Positions 33,361 to 44,436 are shown, numbered from the stretch's first letter. The stretch: DNA of 44,809 nucleotides from Myxococcales bacterium (GCA_020633515.1 JACKDM010000041.1:1-44809); one strand, 5' to 3'. Notes: a model not told the origin generated them from the letters alone. Made by a program: numbers and translations.

Positions 33361-35874
33361 TCAATGGATGCCACCCCAGCACCGCACCCGGCCATCGGTG
33401 CCGAGCGCGCACGCGAAGCTGCCGCCGACCTCGACGGCGGTGAAGGTGCCCTCGGGGGGAGCGAGGAAGGTGGAATCGGCGCCGCTCCAGCAGCGGAGCG
33501 TGCCATCGGCGTGGATCGCGCACGTCCCGCCAGAGCCGCTCGTGACGGCCTGAAACCGACCGATGAATTCGCGGTTGTCGCCCCAACAGCGCCAGACACC
33601 GTCGGTCTCCGAGGTGCCATCATCCTCGATCGCACAGATCTGGCTCGGTGTCAGGTCGAAGTCGAGCACGGGCGTCGCCCGAAGCCACCACGCGGCCGGC
33701 GGCGCGCCGCCACCGCGCGCGAAGCAGGTGAGGCGGCCGTCGAGACCGCGGGCGCAGCCGACGTTGGTGGCGAGGCGGACCGCGTCGAAGGCGCCGGCGA
33801 CCTCGTAGGCGCGCCATGCGATCGCCGGCTCCTGCCCTTCGGCCACCCAACAAGCGAGCGCGCCACCCATGCCCGCCTCGGCCGGCCGGCGCAGCGCGCA
33901 GCACCAGCCATAGCCACACTCGATCTCTGCGAACGGCCCCGCCGGCAGCGCGACGTCGGCGAGGCCGCCGTAGCCGGTGCAATGGAGCTCGCCCGCGGCA
34001 TCGAGCCCACAGAGATGCCGATGACCGGCGCTGAATGCCATCATCGGGGCAGGGAAGGGCACTTGCGCGTCGGTCGTCTGACCCCAGCACTCGACCTCCC
34101 GTGGCTCGTCGGCAGACTCACCGGGCGCAGGAGCGCGCCGACCGCAGACATACGGCGCACCCATGCCCACCGACAGTCGATCGAAGCGAGCCGATGGCAC
34201 ATCCAGCGTGCCATAGGCGCGACCGCCCCAGCAGTCGATCACGCCGTCACGCAGGCCGCACGTCGCGCTTTCGCCGATGCTGAGCGCGCTGAAGGCATCG
34301 GGGAGCGCGGCGTAGACGTATGGATCCGAGCCGCTTCCCCAGCAGACGGTCTGCCCGTCAGCGCCGATGGCACAGGTGTGCGTGATGCCGGCGTGAGGCG
34401 GCAGGAACGGGAATGCTCCGCCCGGTCGTCCCGCGATACGGCCGGCGAGACCCCAGCAATACAGGCGGTCGTCGACGCCGAGGGCGCACGCATGATGGGT
34501 GCCCGCGGCGACGGCGATGAACTGTCCGTCGGGCGCCGTTCGTGCTTCGAGGCGATCCTCTCTTCCCCAGCAGTCGAGCCCCCCGTGGAAGCGTCCGTCG
34601 GGGCGCTGGCCGCCGTCGCGCCGTACGGCGCACGCATAGTGGTCGCCGCGGCTGATCTGTTGATAGGCCCGCCCGTCCGGTTCGACGTCGCCGACCGGCT
34701 CGTCACCGCTGCAATCGACCTCTCCTGCACGTCCTCCGCCGCGGACGACACAATGCCCGCCGTCGTGGCCGGCGCTGATGTCGACCAGTGGACCATCCGC
34801 CCGCAGGATCTCTTGGAGGCCCCAGCACTGCCCGGCGCCCGGCGCGACCCCGCCATCATCGGGACCGCCCACCCGGATCCCGCATGTCACCTTGTAACCG
34901 GCGCTGATGTCGCTGAACCGTCCGTCCGGCGTCTCCCTCAACTGGCCCACCTCGTCCTCGCCCCAGCAATGGACTGCGCCGTCCTGCTGCCGGCTGCACG
35001 CATGGTCGCTGCCCACAGCCACCTGCACCGTCTCGCAGCCCTCATCGACCTGCTCGTCGCCGTCGTTGTCGAGCCCATCGCACGCCTCGGGCTCCTCCGC
35101 CGTCTCATCGACCCGACACGCCACCCCCTGCCGATCGGCCGCGCAGACCACCACCCCCGTGCGCACCCCGCGCCCCTGGATCGCCACCTGACACCGCCCG
35201 GTCAGCCGCGGATCCCACCCCGCGCCCGGCGGCGGCTCGTCGACCGTGCCATCGCAGTCATCGTCGATGCCATTGCAGTCCTCCGCCGCCGCCGGCTCGC
35301 CCGCGACCGCGTCGCAGGCGGCCGCGTCGGGCCCCGCGCAGACCATCACCCCCGGCTGCTGGCAGGCGCCCACGCCGACGGTACAACCCTGCCCCGCGCC
35401 CTGCCGCTCGTCGACCGCGCCGTCGCAGTCGTTGTCGAGCCCGTCACACCGCCCCTCGTCCGCCTCGTACCCCGGCAGCGCGCCCGGATCCCCACACACC
35501 CAGCCCGCCGCGCCGGCGCAGCTCACCCCGAGCGCCGCGCAGACACCCGGACGATCGCAGGCCGGCGCGGTGATTCCCTCGTCGATTCGCCCGTCGCAGT
35601 CTTCGTCGGTGCCATCACAGGTCTCTTCGCGCGGCAGGCAGGGCACATCACCCATCGCGTCCGGCTCGGCGGCGCCGCCGTCGTCGCCGATGGCGGCGTC
35701 GCTCGAAGGCATGTCTTCGCCGGTGTCCGCGGGCGTCCGGGCGGCGTCCGCGCCCCCGTCACCCCGCGGCGTCGGCGCCTCGAACAGCTCGACGCAGCCC
35801 GAGCCCACCAACACCACCCATAACACCACGCCGCGTGATGGCAGCCGGCGCAGCGACGTCTCCGCTCCTGACAT
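33361..35874 (-). CDS. Lipoprotein with MopE motifs and RCC1-type propeller repeats
   Basis: 837 residues from ATG 35874 (GGGAGGG upstream). The signal peptide ends VLVGSGC with lipidated Cys27. An acidic Asp/Ala-rich spacer leads to MopE-type motifs (TCDGTDEDCDGRIDEG, RCDGLDNDCDGAVDER, DCNGIDDDCDGTVDEP and the degenerate ACDGLDNDGDEQVDEG). From about residue 285 to the end are at least ten repeats of the kind HACSRQQDGAVHCWG, with CALG..DG.V.CWG at the C-terminus. These are chromosome-condensation-regulator (RCC1)-like blades that should form a beta propeller, with paired cysteines in each blade. It is likely a surface-exposed interaction protein. It is divergent from the tandem-kinase gene, with 118 bp between. 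Confidence 0.9.
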   Translation of the reverse strand: MSGAETSLRRLPSRGVVLWVVLVGSGCVELFEAPTPRGDGGADAARTPADTGEDMPSSDAAIGDDGGAAEPDAMGDVPCLPREETCDGTDEDCDGRIDEGITAPACDRPGVCAALGVSCAGAAGWVCGDPGALPGYEADEGRCDGLDNDCDGAVDERQGAGQGCTVGVGACQQPGVMVCAGPDAAACDAVAGEPAAAEDCNGIDDDCDGTVDEPPPGAGWDPRLTGRCQVAIQGRGVRTGVVVCAADRQGVACRVDETAEEPEACDGLDNDGDEQVDEGCETVQVAVGSDHACSRQQDGAVHCWGEDEVGQLRETPDGRFSDISAGYKVTCGIRVGGPDDGGVAPGAGQCWGLQEILRADGPLVDISAGHDGGHCVVRGGGRAGEVDCSGDEPVGDVEPDGRAYQQISRGDHYACAVRRDGGQRPDGRFHGGLDCWGREDRLEARTAPDGQFIAVAAGTHHACALGVDDRLYCWGLAGRIAGRPGGAFPFLPPHAGITHTCAIGADGQTVCWGSGSDPYVYAALPDAFSALSIGESATCGLRDGVIDCWGGRAYGTLDVPSARFDRLSVGMGAPYVCGRRAPAPGESADEPREVECWGQTTDAQVPFPAPMMAFSAGHRHLCGLDAAGELHCTGYGGLADVALPAGPFAEIECGYGWCCALRRPAEAGMGGALACWVAEGQEPAIAWRAYEVAGAFDAVRLATNVGCARGLDGRLTCFARGGGAPPAAWWLRATPVLDFDLTPSQICAIEDDGTSETDGVWRCWGDNREFIGRFQAVTSGSGGTCAIHADGTLRCWSGADSTFLAPPEGTFTAVEVGGSFACALGTDGRVRCWGGIH

Positions 35875-35992
35875 GTGGCCCTCCCGGGTCAGACCTGCCG
35901 AGTGTGGGCCGCCACGCGGCCGATGACAAGCCCATTGCACGCCTCTCGCGCGACGCTGCCCGATCCGGTAGAGTCGCCGCGGATCGAAGTTC

Positions 35993-37987
35993 ATGGCGGA
36001 CCCGTTGCCCCAGACCCACGACCTCCCCGTCGGCCTCGTCATCGACGGACGCTACGAGATCATCGCCTACGTCGCCGGCGGCGGCTACGGGGCCGTCTAC
36101 CGGGCGCGCCAGATCGGCCTCGGCCGCGACGTCGCGCTCAAGGTCGTGCACGTCTTCGCCCCCGCGCCGCACAGCGATCGCCTCGACCGCGAAGCCCGCC
36201 TCCTCGCCGCGCTCGACCACCCGCGCGTCGTCCCCATCCACGACGGCGGGCGGCTGCCCGACGGCCGCCCGTTCCTCGTCGAAGCCTTCCTCGAAGGCGC
36301 CACCCTCGCGCAGCTCCTGCGGCGAGAAGGCATCTTCGTCCCCACCCGCGCCGTCGCGCTCGTCACCCAGATCCTCGACGGCCTCGCCGCGGTGCACGCG
36401 CTCGGCCTCGTACACCGCGACGTCAAGCCGTCGAACGTCATGTGCGTGCAGCGCGGCGCCGCCGAGGAGCTCCGCCTCATCGACTTCGGCATCGCCCGCT
36501 CCGCCGGCATCGACAATGCCATGGAGAGCCTCACCGCGACCGGCCTCCTGATCGGATCGCCGAACTACATGGCGCCCGAGCAGATCATGGGTGATCCGGT
36601 CTCGCCGGCGACCGATCTCTACGCCGCCGGTCTCGTGCTCTACGAGCTGCTCGCCGGCCGGTCGCCGTTCGCGCGCTCGACCGTCATCCACACCCTGCGG
36701 GCCCACCTCGACGAGCCGCCGCCGCCGCTGCCGGCGTCGGTCCCCCCCGCGATCATGCAGGTCATCGAGCGCGCGCTCGCCAAGGACCCGGCCGAGCGCT
36801 TCGCCTCGGCGCAGGAGATGAGCGCCGCGCTCGCGTGGGCGACCGGGAGCGGGCTCGGGCTCGACGACCGCTACGAGATCCGCCATGTGCTCGGCACCGG
36901 CAGCTTCGGCGAGGTGCTGCTCGCGCGGCATCGCAGCCTCGGCCGCGACGTCGCGATCAAGGTCGGCACGGTCGACGACGCCGACGCCCGCGCCCGCTTC
37001 GTGCGCGAGGCGCAGATCCTCGCCGATCTGCAACACCCGGGGCTCGCGGTGCTGCGCGAGTTCGGATCGCTGAGCGACGGGCGCTGGTTCATGGCGCAGG
37101 ACTTCATCGACGGCCGCCCCCTCTCGCAGGTGCTCGCCGAGGACGGCCCGTTACTGCCGGCGCGGGCCGCGCACATCCTCATCGGCGTCCTCGAAGCGCT
37201 GGAGGCCGCCCACGCGCGCGGCGTGGTGCATCGCGACCTCAAGCCATCCAACATCATGGTCGAGGCCGGCGACCACGCCCGGGTCATCGACTTCGGCCTC
37301 GCGCGCTCGGCCACCGCCGACGCCGAGGCGCTCACCCGGCAGGGTCTCTTCGTGGGCACGGTGACCTATGGCGCCCCCGAGCAGTCTCTCGGGGTCCCCG
37401 TCACCGCGCGCGCCGACATCTACTCGGTCGGGATCGTGCTCTACGAGCTGCTCACCGGCGAGCGCCCGTTCGCGGCGTCGCACCCGCTCCATGTCATCCA
37501 GATGCACCGCGAGCAGGCGCTGCCGGCCATGCCCGCGAGCGTGCCGACGGCGATGAAGCGCATCATCCGGCAGGCGACCGCCAAGGACCCATCGCTTCGC
37601 TTCGCGTCGGCCGCCGCGATGGCCGAGGCGCTGCGCCGCGCGGCGCGACCCCGACGGCGCGCCATCTGGATCGCGGCGGCGATCGCCGGCGTCGCCGTGC
37701 TCGCCGGCGTCGTCGCGCTCGTGGTGCTCGGCGCGGGCCGCTCGCCGGTCGTCGACGACGGAGCGGGTGAGGGCGAGACCATCGTCGTCCGCGTCGGGGC
37801 CGTCCCGCCCGCCCGGCTCGCCGAGGACCTCGAGCGCGCGCTCGCTCGCTGCGACTGCGACAACGCGCACGACGCGCTCGCGCGGTTGATCGCGCGCGAC
37901 GCGACGCTCGGCGACCTGTGGCGCCCACGCTGGACGGCCGCCTGCGCCGGCACCGCCCGCACCTGCCCGAGCGGTGCGCCGCCATGA
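35993..37987 (+). CDS. Membrane protein with two tandem Ser/Thr kinase domains
   Basis: 664 residues. Domain 1 (about 21-280) has GGGYGAVY, Lys50, HRDVKPSN with Asp143, DFG at 164-166 and APE at 194-196. Domain 2 (about 293-550) has GTGSFGEV, Lys323, HRDLKPSN with Asp415, DFG at 433-435 and APE at 461-463. Both sets of catalytic residues are intact, so both domains should be active. A membrane helix (about 557-580) puts the short tail outside; that tail contains CDC and two further cysteines (CAGTARTC). The ribosome site is weak. The last four bases (ATGA) overlap the start of a TPR-like gene. The likely job is sensing through the tail or its partner, with one kinase perhaps regulating the other. 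Confidence 0.93.
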   Translation: MADPLPQTHDLPVGLVIDGRYEIIAYVAGGGYGAVYRARQIGLGRDVALKVVHVFAPAPHSDRLDREARLLAALDHPRVVPIHDGGRLPDGRPFLVEAFLEGATLAQLLRREGIFVPTRAVALVTQILDGLAAVHALGLVHRDVKPSNVMCVQRGAAEELRLIDFGIARSAGIDNAMESLTATGLLIGSPNYMAPEQIMGDPVSPATDLYAAGLVLYELLAGRSPFARSTVIHTLRAHLDEPPPPLPASVPPAIMQVIERALAKDPAERFASAQEMSAALAWATGSGLGLDDRYEIRHVLGTGSFGEVLLARHRSLGRDVAIKVGTVDDADARARFVREAQILADLQHPGLAVLREFGSLSDGRWFMAQDFIDGRPLSQVLAEDGPLLPARAAHILIGVLEALEAAHARGVVHRDLKPSNIMVEAGDHARVIDFGLARSATADAEALTRQGLFVGTVTYGAPEQSLGVPVTARADIYSVGIVLYELLTGERPFAASHPLHVIQMHREQALPAMPASVPTAMKRIIRQATAKDPSLRFASAAAMAEALRRAARPRRRAIWIAAAIAGVAVLAGVVALVVLGAGRSPVVDDGAGEGETIVVRVGAVPPARLAEDLERALARCDCDNAHDALARLIARDATLGDLWRPRWTAACAGTARTCPSGAPP

Positions 37988-38768
37988 CCGGCCGCCTGAC
38001 CCGCCCGCGCCCGGCCGCCGCGCACCGACGGCGCGACTCCTGGCGCTCGCGCTCGCGGCGCTGCCCGCGTCCCCGCGGCCGCCTCCGAGTGTTACAGGCG
38101 GGCAACCGCGCCCTCGACGCCAGGCGCACGGCCGATGCGGTCGCCGCCTTCGACGCGGCCGCCGCGCGCCCGCGTGCGCCGCGTCTCGACTAGGGCTGCT
38201 CTACAACAAGGCCGTCGCCCTGCACGCGCTCCTCGACGCCGGCGGCCCCGACGCGCTCGCCTGTCGGGCCGCCGAAGCCTACCGGCAGGTCATCGCGCTC
38301 GAGCCCGAGTCGCGCGTCGGCCGGGCTTCAGTCGAGGGCGCGCGCGTCGTCGAGCCGCGCTGCGTCGCCGCAGCGCCGCCACCGGACCCGCCGCCGCCCG
38401 GCGCGCCAGCCCGTCGCTTCGCCGCCGCGCCCGACCACCGCCTCGAATGGGGCCTGACCGCCAGCGCGGCTGCCGCGCTCGAACAGGCGGCGTGCTCCTC
38501 GCGCTCGCGCTCGACGCCAAGCCGACCGCGACGCCGCCGATCGACGCGCGCTCGCCGCCGCGCCAGCTCGGCCGCCGAGGCGGCGGCGCTCGACGACTTC
38601 GACGCGGCCGCCGAACGCACCGACGCGCTCGGCCTCTCGGGCTACATCGTCGGCGGCGTCGGCGTCGCGCTCGCCATCGGCGCCGTCGCGAGCTGGTGGA
38701 TCGACGACGCCCCCGCTTCGACGGCGCGCGTCGGCCCGAGCGGCCTCGGGATCGGCGGCGTCTGGTAG
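37984..38768 (+). pseudogene. Broken TPR-like protein gene with C-terminal membrane helix
   Basis: The ATG at 37984 overlaps the kinase stop. No single frame makes a sensible protein, but the pieces do: a signal-like LLALALAALPASP, then LQAGNRALDARRTADAVAAF in another frame, then RLGLLYNKAVALHALLDAGG and AAEAYRQVIALEPESRVG, a Pro-rich linker, GGVLLALALDAK in a third frame, and finally GLSGYIVGGVGVALAIGAVA with a short tail ending GGVW. At least five frame changes are needed, in both directions. The rebuilt architecture (signal, helical repeats, Pro linker, membrane helix) equals the protein at 6597-7238. Because the neighbouring convergent kinase tail is also broken, local sequence error is as likely as true decay. 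Confidence 0.65.
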
Positions 38769-38823
38769 CGCGCGCCGCGGCGGTGGCCGCGGCCCGCGCT
38801 CGCCCGGCTCCGAGACGCCACTA

Positions 38824-40515
38824 TCAGTGAGGTCCCCGAGCGGCTGCGGCAGTTGCCGTCGAGCCGGATCTGGCACTCTTCTTCGTAGCGCTTCGCGCGC
38901 GCGCGCGCGGATCACTCGACCGCAGCCCGACGAGCGCGCGCGGCCTCAGGGCACCGACAGGCGGCGAGCGCGCTGATCGAACGCGGCGGATCCGGGCCGA
39001 CGCGGGCGCCGCCGGCAGGCCGGACGCGCCAGGCGTGACTGCCGCGCCGGCCGCGAGGGGAGCGGCGATGGGGCGGCGGCGGCCGCGTGGCGACGGGGCG
39101 CGGCGACTGGCTCGGCGTCGGTGGCGGCGCGGCTTCGGGCGGCGCGGCGTCGGGCGGCGCGCGGCGTCAGGGCGGCGACGCGCGACGTCCGGCGGCAGAC
39201 CAGGCTCTGCTCCCCCGCACGCGCCGTCTCCGCCACCGGCGCAGCTGATCCGACGCTCACCGCACCGCCTCGACCCCGCGTCGGCCTCACCGCCCGGCGA
39301 CGCCGGCCACGACCACCCCCAGGCCAGCGCCCCCACCAGCGCCCCCGCGGCGAGCGCCGCGATCAGCCAGCGCCGCCGACCCGACATCGGCGCCGCCCCC
39401 CCGACATCCGGCCGCGCCGCGACCAGCGAGTCCCCCGCGCGCGTCGCCGCGGTCCACGCGGCCGTGGGCGCCGTCCGGACGCTCGGCGACCGCTCCGCGC
39501 CCGGCGCTCCCGATCCGCCGAAGCGCGACGTCCCCGTGCCCTGCGGCAGCGTCGCCGAACGCATCGACGCGGGCTCGATCGGCCCCCCCGCCGCGGCCGG
39601 CGGCGCCGTCGGCCGATCCACCCCCGGCGGCGCGCCCCCCGCCGCCGCATCGAGCGCGCCCGCGAGCGCCTCGGCGAACGCCCGCGCCGAGGGGAACCGA
39701 TCGGCCGGATCCTTCGCGAGCGCCCGGTGAACCGCAGCCGCGAACGACGCCGGCAGCTCATCGGGCAGCGGCGGCACCGGCGCGTTCATGTGCGCGAAGA
39801 GATAGTCGACCCAGACCTCCGCCTCGAAAGGCAGCCGACCCGTCGCCATCTGATACAGCAGCACCCCGATGGCATAGATGTCGGTCGCCGGTGTCACCCC
39901 CTCGGAGCGACACTGCTCGGGTGCCATGTACTGCGGCGTCCCCACCAGCCCGCGCGTGGTCGGATCCCCCCGCCGACCCTCCTCGGCCATCAGCTTCCCG
40001 ATCCCGAAGTCGAGCACCCGCACCTTCTCGCTGCCATCGGCGAGCGTCGTCACCATCAGGTTCGCCGGCTTGATGTCACGGTGCACGACGCCGCGAGCGT
40101 GCGCGGCCTCGAGCGCGTCGAGCACCTGCGTCACGAGCCCGATCGCGCGCGGTAACGGCAGCCGCGGCGTCTCTTCGAGCACCGCCGCGAGCGAGCGGCC
40201 GTCGATGAACTCCTGCACCATGTAGAGCAGGGGCACCGGCTGGTAGCGCGTGTCCTCGTCGTAGTCGAGGAGCTGCACGATGTTGGGGTGCTCGAGCGCC
40301 GCGAGGATCTGCGCCTCGCGGAAGAAGCGCGTCCGCATGCCGTGATCGACCGCGAGCAGGCTCAGCTTGACGGCGACCCGCCGACCGAGCGGGAGCTGCG
40401 CCGCGCGAAACACCGCCCCGAAGCCGCCGCGCCCGATCAGCGCGTCGAGGCGGTACTTGCCCTTGAGCGTCTGGCCCACGAACTCATCGAGCCGACCGTG
40501 GTCGTCCGGATGCAC
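38824..40515 (-). CDS. Transmembrane Ser/Thr protein kinase, C-terminal tail frameshifted
   Basis: The start is GTG 40515, with AGGAGG just upstream; longer in-frame starts up to 40851 add only Gly/Arg noise. The kinase domain has GRGGFGAVF, Lys50, HRDIKPAN with Asp147, DFG at 169-171 and MAPEQ. A linker rich in Pro, Ala and Gly precedes one membrane helix (about residues 382-405). After the helix the frame turns to Arg/Pro noise and stops at 38824. The expected tail is scattered over other frames: ALAACRCPEAARA (around 38951-38980) and KRYEEECQIRLDGNC (around 38860-38895). This matches the tail of the kinase at 7247-8931. One break sits at a (GC)7 run, so the listed 3' end is provisional. 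Confidence 0.8.
   Translation of the reverse strand: MHPDDHGRLDEFVGQTLKGKYRLDALIGRGGFGAVFRAAQLPLGRRVAVKLSLLAVDHGMRTRFFREAQILAALEHPNIVQLLDYDEDTRYQPVPLLYMVQEFIDGRSLAAVLEETPRLPLPRAIGLVTQVLDALEAAHARGVVHRDIKPANLMVTTLADGSEKVRVLDFGIGKLMAEEGRRGDPTTRGLVGTPQYMAPEQCRSEGVTPATDIYAIGVLLYQMATGRLPFEAEVWVDYLFAHMNAPVPPLPDELPASFAAAVHRALAKDPADRFPSARAFAEALAGALDAAAGGAPPGVDRPTAPPAAAGGPIEPASMRSATLPQGTGTSRFGGSGAPGAERSPSVRTAPTAAWTAATRAGDSLVAARPDVGGAAPMSGRRRWLIAALAAGALVGALAWGWSWPASPGGEADAGSRRCGERRISCAGGGDGACGGAEPGLPPDVARRRPDAARRPTPRRPKPRRHRRRASRRAPSPRGRRRPIAAPLAAGAAVTPGASGLPAAPASARIRRVRSARSPPVGALRPRALVGLRSSDPRARARSATKKSARSGSTATAAAARGPH
38895..38908. repeat. (GC)7 dinucleotide run at a frame break in the kinase tail
   Basis: Seven uninterrupted GC pairs lie within the kinase gene. 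The frame upstream reads DPRARARS, while the conserved tail KRYEEEC needs a shift exactly here. Gain or loss of one GC pair by slippage changes frame, so the tract could be a switch or a sequencing trouble spot. Confidence 0.7.
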
Positions 40516-40701
40516 GCCACCTCCTCGGCGCATCCTACCGCTTCGGCGCATCGACGCCACCCCGTTGCGCGCCGCCGCCGCGCCTGGACGCCCCCCGCGC
40601 CGATCACCCGCCCCGCGAGCCGGGATCCGTCCCGCCGCGCAACCCACCGCGCAACCCACCGCGTCGCCGCGGGTTGCAGCAGAGGCCTCCATCACTGCAA
40701 G

Positions 40702-42106
<1,405 letters not shown>

Positions 42107-42117
<11 letters not shown>

Positions 42118-42925
42118 ACACTTCGCCGCGAAGGCATGGATGACAGCGCTGCTCGCCGGTTGCCTCACCCTCGGCCTCGGCTGCGACGAGAGCAACGACC
42201 CCGCGCTCGACAGCGACGGCGCCGCCGGCCAGGGTGGCAGCGGCGGCGTCGGTGGCATGGGTGGCGGCGGCGGTGGCATGGGTGGCGCCGGTGGCACCGG
42301 TGGCATGGGTGGCATCGGCGGCGCGGGTGGCATCGGCGGCGCGGGTGGCATGGGCGGCATGGGTGGCAGCGGCGGCGCCGAGCCCGCCTTCGCCAGCCGC
42401 AAGAGCAACCTCCGCTTCAAGGGCGGCGCCCGCCTCCAGCGCGAGTTCGGCCGCGTCCTCGGCCTCGACGCCGACCAGCTCTGCGCCGAGCTCGGCACCT
42501 ACGACTGCATCGACCAGATCCACACCGTCACCCTCGGCGGCGTCGAACCCTACCAGGCCAACATCTACGAAGCCTTCGACGCCACCTCCGCCAACGCCCC
42601 GCTCGTCGTCGAGCGCGTCGCGCTCTCCGCCTGCGTCCGCCGCGTCGACCTCGACCTCGCCGCCGCCGAGCCCCTCATCTTCGGCGAGCTCGACATCACC
42701 CCCGACGGCCGCCTCCGCGACCCCGCCGGCCCCGGCCCCGCCGGCGCCGTGCACCGCCTCTTCACCCGCGCGCTCCTCCGCCCGCCCACCGCCGACGACC
42801 TCGCCGATCTCGTCGCGCTCTACGCCGCGGTCGAATCCTCCGGCGACAGCGACGCCCCGGCCCGCGACTGGGCCGTGCTCACCTGCCTCACCGCGCTCAC
42901 CAGCCTCGAATCGTTGTTCTACTGA
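42107..42925 (+). CDS. Lipoprotein with Gly-rich linker, unknown function
   Basis: 272 residues from GTG 42107, which has GGAGG upstream and lies inside the end of the previous gene. The signal ends LTLGLGC, giving a lipoprotein. A linker of Gly-Gly-Met and Gly-Gly-Ala repeats covers about residues 42-90. The globular part (about 95-272) begins FASRKSNLRFKGGARLQREF and contains four or more cysteines, and its last 70 residues are helical (AVHRLFTRALLRPPTADDLA). I do not recognise the domain, although the tail resembles segments found in DUF1592/DUF1595-type proteins of the same kind of cluster. It is probably a membrane-anchored partner of the flanking haem and DUF1501 proteins. Confidence 0.8.
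42233..42380. repeat. Gly-rich coding repeat (ggtggcatggg-like units)
   Basis: Imperfect 6- to 9-base units of ggtggc with atg or gcc variants run for about 150 bases. They encode a flexible Gly/Met/Ala linker between the lipid anchor and the folded domain of the lipoprotein at 42107-42925. Confidence 0.85.
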
Positions 42926-42942
42926 GCCATCGGAGCCCACCC

Positions 42943-44436
42943 ATGACGCACCCGATCACCCGTCGTGACGCGCTCCGCGGGCTCGCCGCCGGCGCCGCCG
43001 GCCTCGCCGCCCAGAGCGCCCTCCCCGGCCTCGCCCGCGCGCAGAACGAACCCCCCGCGCCCCCCGCGCCCGACCCCCGCTTCCTCATCGTGCTCACCGC
43101 CACCGGCGGCGCCTCGATCATCGACGCCATGCTCGCCATCCGCGCCTCCGAGTCACGCAACGCCGCCACCATCAACACCTTCCCCGACGCGATGGTGCAG
43201 AGCATCGACGGCAGCCCGTTCCGCGCCATCGACCAGAACCTGCGCGACCTCGGCCCGCTGCCCTACCGCGGCGACGCCAACCAGAGCGACTTCGTGCGCC
43301 GCCACGCCGCCGACATGATGGTCGTCACCCACACCGGCACCAGCGTCAACCACCTCATCGCCCAGAAGCGCGCGCTCACCGGCAACGAAGCCCACGGCGG
43401 CCGCACCCTGCAAGAGCTCGTCGCCGCCACCTACGGCCACGGCTTCCTCGTCCCCAACGTCAACATGAGCGTCGGCGGCTACATCGAGCCCGGCATCGAC
43501 ACCACGCTCCCCGACCACGCCCGCGGCGAGCCTGTCACCGACGCGACCACCTGGTTCTCCGGCCTGCACGGCTCCCGCGGCATCCTCGGCGCCCCCGCCA
43601 GCGGCCTCATCGACCGCGCCCGCGCCACCCGTGGCCGCATCGACGACCGCTCCGTCTTCGCCCGCACCTTCCCAGGCAGCACCGCGCTCACCCGCTGGCG
43701 CCGCCAACGCGGCGAACAGGCCCCCGCGATCGAAGGCGCCGATCTCATCACCCGGATGAACATCCTCCCCGACGCCCCGCCGGTCATCCCGCTCTCCCGC
43801 TACGGCCTCGCCAGCTCCCCCGACGCCGCCCGCGTCCGCGAAGCGTTCCCCCTCTTCGCCAGCGACCCCCTCGACGCCCAGGGCGCGCTCGCCTACATGC
43901 TCCTCACCAACGGCGTCTCCGTCACCGTCACCCTCGGCCCCGGCCTCTCCCCCGGCGTCGGCGGCCAGCAGATCGTCGACAGCCCCCCGCTCGCCTTCGA
44001 CTTCAGCCACACCGCCCACCGCGGCACCCAGGCGCTCATGTGGAGCCGCCTCCTCAGCGTCGCCGACCGCCTCATCGGCCTCTTGCAAGGCACCGAATTC
44101 CGCGACGGCCAGAGCTACTGGGACCGATCGCTGCTCTACGTCGCCACCGACTTCGGCCGCACCCGCAACCGCCCCGCCAACGCCAACGAGTTCAGCAGCG
44201 GCCACCACCTCAACAACGGCTCGCTGATCGTCTCCCCGTTCGTCAACGGCAACCGCATCCTCGGCGGCGTCGACCCCGACACCGGGCTGACCTATGGCTT
44301 CGACCCCCGCACCGGCGACCCCGAGCGCGGCCGCAACATGGCCGAGCGCGAGATCTTCGCCGGGATCGCACAGGCGCTGGGCGTCGACACCGCCGGCGCG
44401 GGGCTGCCCGACATGCGCGCGATGCGACGCGGATAG
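42943..44436 (+). CDS. DUF1501-family Tat-exported protein
   Basis: 497 residues from ATG 42943, with GGAG upstream. The Tat-type signal is TRRDALRGLAAGAAGLAAQS. The body matches the DUF1501 family, a sulfatase/alkaline-phosphatase-like fold: RFLIVLTATGGAS near the N-terminus, MMVVTHTGTSVNHLIAQKRA in the middle, and LLYVATDFGRTRNRPANANE followed by SGHHLNNGSL near the C-terminus. The last carries the conserved Asp and paired His expected of a metal-binding site. The catalytic role is not established for the family. It is the last gene of the 40702-44436 cluster, 17 bp after the lipoprotein gene, and was probably made together with the haem-motif protein. Confidence 0.88.
   Translation: MTHPITRRDALRGLAAGAAGLAAQSALPGLARAQNEPPAPPAPDPRFLIVLTATGGASIIDAMLAIRASESRNAATINTFPDAMVQSIDGSPFRAIDQNLRDLGPLPYRGDANQSDFVRRHAADMMVVTHTGTSVNHLIAQKRALTGNEAHGGRTLQELVAATYGHGFLVPNVNMSVGGYIEPGIDTTLPDHARGEPVTDATTWFSGLHGSRGILGAPASGLIDRARATRGRIDDRSVFARTFPGSTALTRWRRQRGEQAPAIEGADLITRMNILPDAPPVIPLSRYGLASSPDAARVREAFPLFASDPLDAQGALAYMLLTNGVSVTVTLGPGLSPGVGGQQIVDSPPLAFDFSHTAHRGTQALMWSRLLSVADRLIGLLQGTEFRDGQSYWDRSLLYVATDFGRTRNRPANANEFSSGHHLNNGSLIVSPFVNGNRILGGVDPDTGLTYGFDPRTGDPERGRNMAEREIFAGIAQALGVDTAGAGLPDMRAMRRG

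Noticed and set aside
32728..35823. Plus-strand open frame of 1031 codons
   Set aside because: It is antisense to wrbA and the RCC1 lipoprotein, with no motif or start signal.
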